DNA of 64,000 bases from Cavenderia fasciculata (lineage: Eukaryota; Evosea; Eumycetozoa; Acytosteliales; Cavenderiaceae), in assembly GCF_000203815.1 (NCBI RefSeq), contig NW_004457695.1:1858054-1922053 (forward strand), read 5' to 3'. How positions within the stretch are numbered: position 1 is the stretch's first letter; each line of letters starts with the position of its first letter. Positions 50,811-61,075 of the stretch are shown piece after piece. Below the pieces are notes generated by a model. It searched no databases. It was given only the letters and a program-made list of their open reading frames with translations, and was not told where the DNA came from. The position numbers were made by a program, and so were the translations under genes.

Positions 50811-52823
50811 TTATTTAATAAATAATCTTGTTGATTCGATAGGAAGATTTGAAAAACGAGTATTATCTGAAATTAAAGATTGAAAAATAGTATGGAATGA
50901 TTTCTCTAGATTCGTTTCTTGAATTTGACACTGGACATGGGATATCAACTTTATGAAAAAGTTTGATTTGAAATGTGAACATTCGTTGAATAGATTTAAA
51001 TATGGTTCCAAGTTGTCAACATGGTCGAGTGGTAGTAAATTGAAAAGTAATTGAAAAAGTTGATATCTTTGATTGATGATAGAGTATGATAAATAATAAG
51101 TTGGATTATTCGACTCTAAATAAATTTGAATTATTTGTTGATTTGATAATTGATTTAAAACTCTACTTGATAATTTTAAAGTCTCTTGTTGGTTGTTAGT
51201 TGTGGATATCTCGTGATGCTCCAAAGCTCCAAAAAAGTCGACTCCATTTTGATGACATGGTTTATCCTTTCCAAAGAGATGATAAATTTCCAATGATCCA
51301 GCATATCCATCTAAATGATCGTATCCACTCATGAAACGTGGGTATCTGTCAAAGAGATATTTTAAAATCTGCAAAGATTGGTTCGAATCTGTTCTTGAAA
51401 TGAGTTGGTATGTCAATTGGATGAGAAAATCATCAATGTTGCCAACACGATTTTCAATGATCCATTTTGTTTGTTGTAAATTGATAATATGGAATAATTG
51501 TAAACCTTCCCATCTTGGTTCTCCAAAAATAATGGTATTTTGTTCGACAATGAGTGGCATAACCTTTTCAACATCGACTTGTTGATCTTGTAATTCCAAA
51601 GTTGCAATTTTATGAATATAACCTTGAAGATTGTAAAAATGATATGCGTACAAATGTTGAATTAAAAGTGATGTAAGGTAGTCGTTGCCTGGGATATGAT
51701 TTGGATGACGGTCTTGTAGTTCTAATCTTTTAGATTCTACATATTCATCGAGTGAAGGACCAGTGGTTCGTTCTGGGAGAATGACAGAATGGTCGTGTCC
51801 ATTGGGTGCAGACATGTTTCCAGATAGTGAATGGGTATAGATAAACTTGATGTATTGAATTTGTTGTTGTACAGGCACCATATTGTGAATATATGTAAGA
51901 ATGAATCGATACCATTTATATTGTTTGTTGTCAAGATGTTTGGTATCTCCATCAACCAATAGACTGAAATCTTGTAATACTACAACCAAATAATTGTAAA
52001 ATGTGTGACTCTCTAGTAACCCAGGATACTCCTCTCTAAGTAATTGAATGGTATATATTGAATCTTTAGTATTCACTATATTTTCCAATAATATATAATA
52101 CATTTCATCCATTTGTTCTTGAACTATTTCCTTATTAATTACACCAGTTTTGATTAAATACTTTAGTATGTGTTGGTGACCACCTATGATTGAAGCAGTG
52201 TGTAATTGGTATCTTGATAATACACATGGAGTTGATTGATTTAAAAGTAATTTTACAATATCCAAATTGCCACCAATACAAGAATAGTACAATAGATTAT
52301 CCAATGTAAACAATGATTGTTGAGAATGATAGATTTTTAAAAACAATTTAAAATCTACAACTCTTTCACAAATCAATTCGATTGATTTTGGTGAAAACTC
52401 TAATTCTTCATGTCTGTCAATCTTGTCACTCAACATTGACAAATGGTTGTAATACACTATCTTTTCAGCATCCTTCCATTCATTGTATTGTTGTAGATAA
52501 AAAGTATCCTTGTTCATTCCAAATGGGTAGGCATTCTCCTTGACCAAGTTTTGTTTGAATATTCTAGGTGGGAACATCACGAGGTTTGAATAATCTCGAT
52601 CATCTCTATCGGCCAATAATAGTTGTTGATGTATTTCATTGATTTCATTTTTAATTTTAAAATGAATATATTGGTTGTTTATTATTTCTAAAAACCTATG
52701 TATTTAGAAGACGGAGGGGGGATACAGTTAATTGGATTGTTTTTAAAAAACAGAACTTAGAAAGAGAAGGTAGAACCACCAATAGAATAATACATACAAA
52801 TTATTATTAATGTTATTCGTCAT
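50811..52823 (-). CDS. Ankyrin-type repeat protein of a dictyostelid-expanded family
   Basis: Exons on the minus strand are 52823-52798 (26 nt, nine codons with the split one) and 52695-50811 (636 aa). The intron begins GTATGT and the acceptor is TACATAG. The tiny first exon was chosen because the frame of the main exon has no ATG before a stop, and this donor/acceptor pair gives the opening LFLEIINNQYIHFKIKNEIN that is typical of the family. Ankyrin-like pairs of helices are visible: LLYYSCIGGNLDIVKLLLNQ and LHTASIIGGHQHILKYLIKT, followed by degenerate repeats. No catalytic motif, TM or signal peptide was seen. Such proteins are numerous in Cavenderia and Heterostelium and their function is unknown. 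Confidence 0.75.
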
Positions 52824-53634
52824 CTTTTTTTGTTGATAAGTAAAACTAAACCAATTACGATGTGCGATAGTAGATTTATAGAAAACTATTCAACCCAAAA
52901 AAAAACAAAATTGAAAAAAAAGTATTCTTTTTAATTAAAAATCAATTATTTTACAACGTACTTGTTGACAGTATCAGGTTCGCAGTTCTCAAATCTATTA
53001 TTAGATCTCATTTTTGAATTCCTATTTGGACTCGATTTTATGAACCAATCAAAAAGGAGTGATTTTCTTGGTTGAACGTTGAAATCAAACAATACAAACC
53101 TATATTTGTTTCTCTTCACACAAATTAGTAGGAGAAACAATTTTCGTTGACCACAAGAAACTACAACTTACTTCTCACAATCTCCAACAAATCAATAACT
53201 GGAAACAATTCAATGAAGTTCCCAAAGACATACCTATATTTAAATGGTTGATCGTAATACCTGCATTATTGTACTGATTCATTGGGGTTTTCTAATTTCA
53301 CAATACCAAATTATAAGCAATAGTATTGACTTTTCTTTGGTTTGGTTGGGTCCATTCTGTTAAAAAAGTAGAGAACTTGGGACATGTTAGACCCAACCAA
53401 ACCAAAGAAAAGTCAATGATTTCGATACCAATTCATTCTGGACAAGGATATGTAAGTATACATACACAAATCTCTATTTAAAAATATATTTAAATAAAAG
53501 TACATTTGTTCATCAATAATTATCCATTGATATGATATCTATCTCTATATCAATTTTTTGGGTTTAAAGTTAATATTTATTTTAATTATTTAATTTATCT
53601 TTTTAAAAAAAAAAATCTTTTTTATTAAGTTTAC
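52824..53634. other. Spacer with possible small gene and a perfect inverted repeat
   Basis: Between the ankyrin-type gene and ZPR1 (both minus). Around 52946-53282 the minus strand has coding-like pieces: an ATG at 53282 opening MNQYNNAGITINHLNI with a GTATGT donor, and a 50-codon frame ending at 52946 (QPRKSLLFDWFIKS...). I could not join them in one phase, so no CDS is claimed. The inverted repeat at 53325-53417 lies upstream of this. Confidence 0.45.
53325..53417. repeat. Perfect 28-bp inverted repeat with 37-nt loop
   Basis: The left arm 53325-53352 (starts ATTGACTTTTCTTTGG) is exactly reverse-complementary to the right arm 53390-53417. Arms contain G:C pairs in the GGTTGGGTC part and so are not a simple AT palindrome. 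Transcribed from either strand it would fold into a 93-nt hairpin similar in size to a small-RNA precursor. It could also be a short inverted-repeat element. Confidence 0.95.
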
Positions 53635-55157
53635 TTAATCAACATTTGATTTATCATCTTCAACATTTAAAGTTTCAAAATCCTTTGTATTGATATCGTT
53701 GAGACCCAATTCTTCGTTTTGGTCAAAGGTTCTTTCATAGATGACACAGTCAAGGTTGGGATCTGGGTCTGGGGCGTAGAGGGATTGGATGTAGCTGTTG
53801 GCAATGGGATCATCGATTTCAATGGTGAATGGCTTTTCACCGGCAATGTATTTCTCGAGTGTGGTTGTGATTTCCTCGTAACGAGCACGAGTGGTGGCAT
53901 CGGCAGAGTCACCACGGAAGAATGGGTTCTTTTCCAACTCTTCCTTGATGGTCTTGAGGAGACCCTCGATGGTTGTGAAACGACCACCCAAAGAACCATG
54001 GGTAATCTCAACCTCGAGTTCTGGCAAGACAGCATTGGCAGTCTCTGACTTTAACACGTCTCTTGAGAGATCTTCGATCGACTCGACACGCAATGTGAGA
54101 CGCTTGCCAAATGGTTCAATGGCGCCTCCAGGCTTGATTTCGTTGCTCTTGTAACCACAATTCTCGCACGAGAATGCCATCAATACGACATTCTTAAAGT
54201 ATGGGATATCGGTCATCACCATTTTTATGGCACCCATCTCTCCACAAAACACACATGATTGAGGCAACTCCATAATCTCTTCGCTGTCCATTGTATTGTT
54301 ATCGCCGTCGCGACGTAATGACGATGGCACTTGCTTGTTGTCAACTACAATACCAGAGGAGGAGGATGGCACGGATGCAGTTGGGTTGTTGATAGCATCC
54401 TCGGGTCTGGTGATACCAAGATCAAGGTTTTGTTGTGCGTTTCTGATATAGTGGGTGACAGTGAGTGCAGGGTCTTGCTTGGGAGCCATTGGGTTCTCAA
54501 TGTAGCTGTTGCCCGATGGATCGTCAACGATGAGCTTGAATGGCTCTTCGACACGAATCACTCTCTCCAAACGTTCGATAAATGCACGTAAACTGTTGTA
54601 TGTCTCTTCGTCACCATCCTCCTTTCTAATGTCGGCTGCTTGGTTCAACCCGACAACCGATTGGTTCAAGAAACCCTCGATTGTGTTGAGTGACCCCTTT
54701 TGAGTAGACGATGGAATCTCAAAGTCCAAAGATGGGATTCTAATAGTTGCAGTATCCATCTTTACAAGTTGTCTATTTAAATCCTAAAAGAAAAGAAAAG
54801 AAAAAGAAAGGGGAAAAGATAAACAAAAGATTAGAATTGTACAATTAAATATTAGAGTTTCTTTGTTGTGACACATACTTGTGGTTTGGTAATGTTAAAC
54901 TCGATGTGAACACCCTTGTCGCCGATAGCACCTCCGCTCTGTACTTCGGAACTCTTGAAACCACAATGCTCGCATTCAAACGACAAGAGAATGATCTCCT
55001 TGAAGAAAGGGATCTTTGTCAAGAGGATCTTGGTGATACCGTCTTCGTGACAGTTCATGCAAAGACTCTCGATGATCTGTACACCAGTGGTATGTGATAG
55101 ATCCTTGAATTCATCTCCTGCTTGAATGTCTTCTTCTTTGTTGTTATTATCTGACAT
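53635..55157 (-). CDS. zpr1: ZPR1 zinc finger protein
   Basis: Exons on the minus strand are 55157-54879 and 54783-53635 (475 aa); the intron starts GTATGT. There are two ZPR1 units, each a C4 zinc finger plus a beta-rich domain. Zinc finger 1 is [20 protein letters not shown] to [12 protein letters not shown]; zinc finger 2 is [20 protein letters not shown] to [12 protein letters not shown]. Each is followed by the characteristic GSLNTIEG or [10 protein letters not shown] and a DDPxxNSYI motif. Length matches the eukaryotic family (about 460). ZPR1 binds and acts as a chaperone for the elongation factor eEF1A, and moves between cytosol and nucleus. All eight Cys are present. It is divergent with the dehydrogenase gene across a 0.7 kb spacer. 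Confidence 0.96.
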
Positions 55158-55864
55158 TCTTTATCTTTATCTGTTGTTATTTAATTAAATATTATTATAT
55201 CCTTTTTAAGTTCTTCTTCTAGGTGTCAGCTTGTTCGTCGTCTTGTTCGTTTAAAATTTAATTTAAAATTTCTATTTCTATTTTTTGTTTGTTGGATTAT
55301 TAGTCAGCTAGCTTGTTGATACATCTATCTTTTCTTTTATAGTTCTAGTTTAGTAGTTATTTTAATTGATTACGGTTTTGTAAAGGTCTAAAGTTTAATG
55401 GTTGGTGAACAACTGCTGATGGCAATATATTTATATCTATCCAAAACAAAAAGTTTTGAGAATAATAATAGAACTGATACAATGTCAGAAATCGGGTAGA
55501 ACTGAACGAAGAACAAACAACAACAAACATGAACCTAAAGCTCAAAATATTACGTGTGGAATATCCAAGAGTTCTCATTTCTCTCTCTCTCTTCAGAAAG
55601 CAACCAATCAAATTGAACTTCAATTTGAAGAAACTACTTTCGGTTGGAGATGAATGAATGGATGGATGTGTGGTGATATGAATCATGAACATCATCATCT
55701 TCTTCTTCTTCTTCTTCGCTCATCTTCACCCACCCCCCCCCCCCCCCTCTCACCCACATGTAGAGTGCAATGGATGGAATTGATACTCACATCACATGCA
55801 CGTTATCAACATCTCTATCCATTCATTAACTTTAATTAATTTATCCAAAGAAGAAAGATAAAAA
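55158..55864. other. Divergent promoter region of ZPR1 and dehydrogenase, with poly-C tract
   Basis: Contains a TTC run (about 55697-55718) and, at 55733-55747, 15 consecutive C. No coding sequence. Confidence 0.6.
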
Positions 55865-56805
55865 ATGGTATTAATATTTTATATTACAGGAGCTACAAAG
55901 GGAATAGGAAAGTCTATGGTTGAAAAGGTGTTGGCAAGAGGTGACAAGGTGGCAGCAACATCAAGAGACAAAAAACAATTAAATGATCTATTTGGAAAGG
56001 ATAGTGATAAGTTTTTGGCATTGTCAGTGGCATTGGCAGATGAAGAGAGTGTCAAGAAATCGATAGATGTTGCTGTCAAACATTTTGGTACTCTGGATGT
56101 AGTCATTAATAATGCTGGCTATTCTCAAGACGGACCGGTAGAAGAGACTACCGACCAGCAAGTACGTGATAACATGGACATTAACTTGTTTGGTGCTTGG
56201 AATGTTATTCGTCACAGTGTTCCTATTCTTCGTGAAAAACGGTCAGGTGTCATACTCAACATCTCTTCCGTAGCAGGTACCATTGGGTACAGTGGATTCG
56301 GTTCATACTGTGCAACTAAATTTGCTTTAGATGGTATGACTGAATGTTTAGCAATGGAATTAAAACCATTCAATATTAAAGTTGCTACTATTAATCCTGG
56401 GTATATATAAATATATCAATATATAAATATATAATATATATTATATATAATAATAACAATATTTCTTTTTATATTTCTTTCTACTCTAGTTATTTTAGAA
56501 CAGACTTTTTAGCAAACCAAAAAAAAAAGGTTGCAAAGTCTGCTGATTATCAAAGTGTCTATGACTTTTTGGATATGCATATTCAAATCAATGGAACACA
56601 AAGAGGTGATCCTAATAAATTGGTTGATGTCATCTTTCAAGTGATCAATCACAAAGGTGATATTCCAAATCATTTGTACATTGGACCAGATGCAAATGAA
56701 ATGGTTGAAAACAGTCTCAATGCCAAATTAAAGGATCTAAAAGCTTGGAAAGATATTACTACCAAAACTGATATTGATGGTTATGTTGATAAAAAGAATC
56801 AATAG
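55865..56805 (+). CDS. Short-chain dehydrogenase/reductase
   Basis: Exons are 55865-56400 and 56490-56805 (283 aa), donor GTATAT, acceptor CTCTAG. This is a classical SDR. The cofactor loop TGATKGIG is at residues 8-15, with ATSRDKKQL after beta-2 (an Arg here favours NADP). NNAG is at about residue 80, the catalytic Ser in LNISSVAG, and Tyr/Lys in SYCATK. Substrate recognition by the C-terminal part is not predictable. Oxidoreductase of carbonyl/alcohol substrates in the cytosol. It is convergent with the SNARE gene, with stops about 100 bp apart; a TTTCTA hexamer run lies between (about 56823-56860). Confidence 0.93.
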
Positions 56806-56903
56806 ACTACAATACCATCATCCATCTATTTCTATTTCTATTTCTATTTCTATTTCTATTTTGTTTAAATAAATAAAAAATGTTATAATAATAATACTTA
56901 CTA

Positions 56904-58822
56904 TTATAGCATTTTTTGAATTCTTTTATTATTAGATTGAAGACGATCATTGGCATAATCGACACGACCAGTGACACGATCCAATTGTTCAGATTGACGA
57001 TCGGCTTCATTACCAATGGTACTAGCGATACCGTGGATATCACCCAAGAGAGCACTGATCTCGTCGAGGTCCTTGTCTTGTTGCATGAGAGCCTCGCGGA
57101 CATCCTCTGATGCATTCTTGACGACATGTGAGACACCAGAGGTGTTGGTGCGGCCAAAGAGGGCTTGGTTTTGTTGTTGGCGACCGACCGATGGGATAAA
57201 CTTGATGGTTGGGTTGCCATAGGCAAACTGCTTGACTCCGGGCTCAAAGATGACTTTGGCAGCCTTACCCAACTTAAAGTTACTACGCAACACAAATTCA
57301 TTGACAATGTTTTGAATGTACGACGAACACAACCGAATACGATTCTTGTTGGTCAATCTGAAATCAATGTGTTGGTGACGTGCTCTAATCACAATATGTT
57401 CAACTTGGTCATATCCATAGGTACCATTCATAGTTGCCTTTTTATTTCCATCCAATACAACAAATTTATCTGCTGTAAATTGCATATATCCTGCTTGTAC
57501 TAAAATATAAACATGTTAGAAATATATCTATCTTTTTCTTTTTTTTTTTTTAAACATACAAAAGTCATTTGGTAATTTTTCCAAAATATCAATGTCTACG
57601 GCTGGATCATCACGTGGACGAACCTTGAGACTACGGTCGACTTGGTCGTGTGATGGTCTCTCACGATTAGCAGTTTCATCTTTACCCATGGCATTGGAAA
57701 TCATACCACCCCAAGACTCCATACCTTTGAGAAGACGATCACTTCTATCAAGATTACCATGAATATTTTCAACGTTGCGTTCAATATTATCAATCAATTC
57801 AGCTTGATATGAGAGTTCATTCATCGTAGAAATACCAGTCTCTCTGGTTTCATAGGCAATTCTAAGTGCTTGTTTAGTACTCTCTGTATCAACCTTTGTT
57901 CTTTGTTGTTGTATTTGTCCATTATTATTATTATTATTACCACCATTAAATCCTTGAGCACCACCACCAATATTACTGCTACTAGAGTTATTACTACCAC
58001 CATTACCAAATACTCTTCCGCCATTAGAAGAATTAGAAATTCCACTACCACTTGAATTTAAAGAGTTGGTAAATTGTCTCATACGTTCATCTTCTTCAGA
58101 GTTTGGTTCGTATGTCATTGGTGGATGTTTCCAAAGATGATGTATTAAATTATATGTTTCATCTCTACGTAATAATGATGCAAATGCAACCTAAATAGAT
58201 CAAATCAATTAATAATCACAATGATCAATGAATGAATGAATGAATGAATGAATGAATGAATGAATGAATGAATGAATGAATGAATGAATGAATGAATGAA
58301 TGAATGAATGAATGAATGAATGAATGAATGAATGAATGAATGAATTACTCATTTGATTGATTGATATATTATATCATCTCTTACATTTGATTCGGCAGTT
58401 GAAAATACAATTGTATTTTGGATAAACATTGTACTATCCTTTTTGATTTCATTGACCTTGCGGAATGAGATACTCTCATTTGACTCACCCAACGATGGGA
58501 TGAACGAGACAAAGTTGGCAGAGATATAGATCTTGCCGGGGATGAGAATACCTCTCTTGAGTGAACACGAGTAGTCTTGAATGACAGACTCGGTGTCTGG
58601 GTAGTTAAATGTACGTCTAACCAAATCAGACTTTGTCTTTAATGCTGATGCTTTATCGTCTGGTGAACTCTTTAAATAATAATTAAACATTAAGTAAGTA
58701 TAATGTATAAAAGTAAAAAGTATTATATATTATAATTATAATATTATAATAATGATCTATCTTCTTCTTCTTTGTTGTAAATATAATAATATTATATATA
58801 TATTATATTATATACTCACCAT
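56904..58822 (-). CDS. GRAM-domain SNARE with SNAP-25-like Qb and Qc helices
   Basis: Preferred model, minus strand: 58822-58820 (ATG only), 58669-58385, 58190-57560 and 57499-56904 (504 aa). The ATG-only exon has an AAGATG context and a GTGAGT donor; the alternative is an unspliced start at 58690 (MFNYYLKSSP). Residues 1-115 are a GRAM/PH-like domain (CSLKRGILIPGKIYISANFV to YNLIHHLWKHPP). A Gly/Asn/Ser linker follows. A first SNARE helix of Qb type (TKQALRIAYETRETGISTMN to LDRSDRLLKGMESWGG) resembles SNAP-25 SN1. A second PH-like beta segment (GYMQFTADKFVVLDGNKKAT to IVNEFVLRSNFKLG) follows, then a C-terminal Qc-type helix (QQDKDLDEISALLGDIHGIA to the end). No TM is present, so membrane attachment would be through GRAM/PH lipid binding or partners. 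It acts in membrane fusion. Confidence 0.82.
58227..58345. repeat. (AATG)n microsatellite in an intron of the SNARE gene
   Basis: About 29 uninterrupted tetranucleotide units filling most of the 194-nt intron 58191-58384. Such a tract inside an intron is likely length-polymorphic. Confidence 0.97.
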
Positions 58823-60781
58823 CTTTCTTCTTTATATGTTGTTGTTGTTATTGTTGTTATTATTGATTAATGGCAATGAGAGCAACAAAAGTCTGTGTTT
58901 TGGGGGAATAAGAGGGGGGATAATCGACGATTTTGTTTTAAAGAAGTATCTCTGAACCTTTCTGACTTTGTCTAAATAAATAAATAAAACACACACAACA
59001 CGTAACTGTCTATCTATCGATCTCTATTAAAGAATGAGAATGTTAACTCTATGAGTGCCTTTCTTTGCTAGTGCTTATTGCAATTCTCCCACGACCTCAT
59101 TTTTCGAGAGAAGCTCCCATCAATATTTTATTCATAAATAAAAATCTAATCTCGAATTGGTCAATGACATCACGTGATGTTTGCAACATTGAGGTGTGAC
59201 GGGACTGGATGAGGGATTATGTCCACGGACACACACAATCCTCACTCATCGATGCGCTCTTACACACACCGAGATTATGTGTTACAATTGTGTCTTGTCT
59301 TTAAAGATACTACAAACCAAACAATAGAATACAATAAATTAAATAAAAAAACGTTGTCGATTGAATTGAATCAGATAATCATACTCTCGAGTTGTTCCAC
59401 AACCAATCAAAAAAATGCAATAACGGATAGTTGGTAGATAGATAGAAATAAAACCTCGATCTCCAAAGGGGTCTTAGCCTCAATAAGTGCAGTTTTTTTT
59501 TGTATTTATTTTTCTCAACCTGATTTTTTGAAAACGTCTGTTTGTTTGTTTGGGTAAAATTACTAAAACGGAAGGAAATCCTCAAATGTAGTAGTAAACT
59601 ATCCAATAACAGATATTATTATTATTATTATTATTATCGATAAGTATGAAAAGTTTGGGGGTTGGTTGCAAGGGGTGGAGGCGTCGTTGTAGAAGGGCAT
59701 AAATCTTTGAATCTCCTCCATTGATTCACCCCATACCGTCAGACCACGGTTGGAAAAAAAAAAAAAAAAAAAGTTCAAGAGACGAGGATGATGAAAACAA
59801 CTTTTTTTGTTGTCAAAGAGAGAGCGAACAACTAACGACCTGTCAGCAACAAACCCGTGTTGGTTGGTGAAAAGTTGTTTGTTGCTTGGCAGCCACCAAG
59901 CAAGCAAGCATTGGTTGTTATCACCATCGCCGTCGCCATCGTTACAGGGCAGGTCGGGTTGGGAGAAAAAGAGAGTTGTGATTGTTGTTTGTTGTTGGGA
60001 GCTTCGGCTGGCTTGTTGTTGAGGCTTGCCCAAACACAAAAATATTCAGTGTGCGACCAAGATTCATGAGTGAGTGAGTAAGCGTGTGTTTGTGTTGTTG
60101 TGTGGGATAGGATAGGATAGAAGGCTTTACCTACCGATACACAACAACAACAAAGAAAGAAACTGGTTGTTGTCAAATAAAGAGAGAGAGAGGATATCCA
60201 CCTACCTTTTCTTTGTAACCTTTTCCTCTTTTGTTTTTTTGTTCGTTATTATTATTTATTTATTTATCATAGCTATCACTTCACGTAGTGTAGACATAAT
60301 ATTATATTATATATCTCTCAATTATTTATTTGTATTATTATTATTATTATTCAAAAGTACAAAGAAGAAAGAATAGTAACAAAGACAAAGAGACAGAGAG
60401 ATTTTCAAGATTCAACAAAGCAGCAAAGCAAAAAAAAAAGGTATAATTGTAAAAGTTGGTGTGGCTGGAACCAATCCATCGCCCACAACCTGCTAGCAGA
60501 TAGAATTCTATTGTTTGTTTGTTTTGTTTTGTTTGTTACACCATCTATATAGTCATCTATCATCCATCATCTATCAAGTAGTAATAGTACAGTACAGTCA
60601 TCAAAGCTTTTTGAAAGAATAAGAAAGAAAGAAACAGACAAAGAGAGAAGCAAAAAAAAAGAAGAAGAAGGGGGTTTGTTGACACAACCCAATACCTTAT
60701 CATAACAACAACAATCATTCGCGCCCTTCTCTTCTTTTGATAGCTTTCCTCAATAGCACCAGCAATAGTAGCATCACGAAG

Positions 60782-60814
<33 letters not shown>

Positions 60815-61044
60815 AGCAGTAGCAGTCGTGCTCGGTATCTTGAGACAGTAAACGTCCGTCGTCAACAACAACAAACAACAAACAACAACCATCAACTTGA
60901 AAAATAGAAAGAAAAGGTTTGTGTGTATACTCTTCATTACTTGTGTGTATGTGTGTTTGTTTGTTTGTTCAACCAACCAACCAACCAACTCACTCTCAGC
61001 TCAACCATCCATCATCGTGACCAGACCATCATAAATATATATAA

Positions 61045-61075
<31 letters not shown>

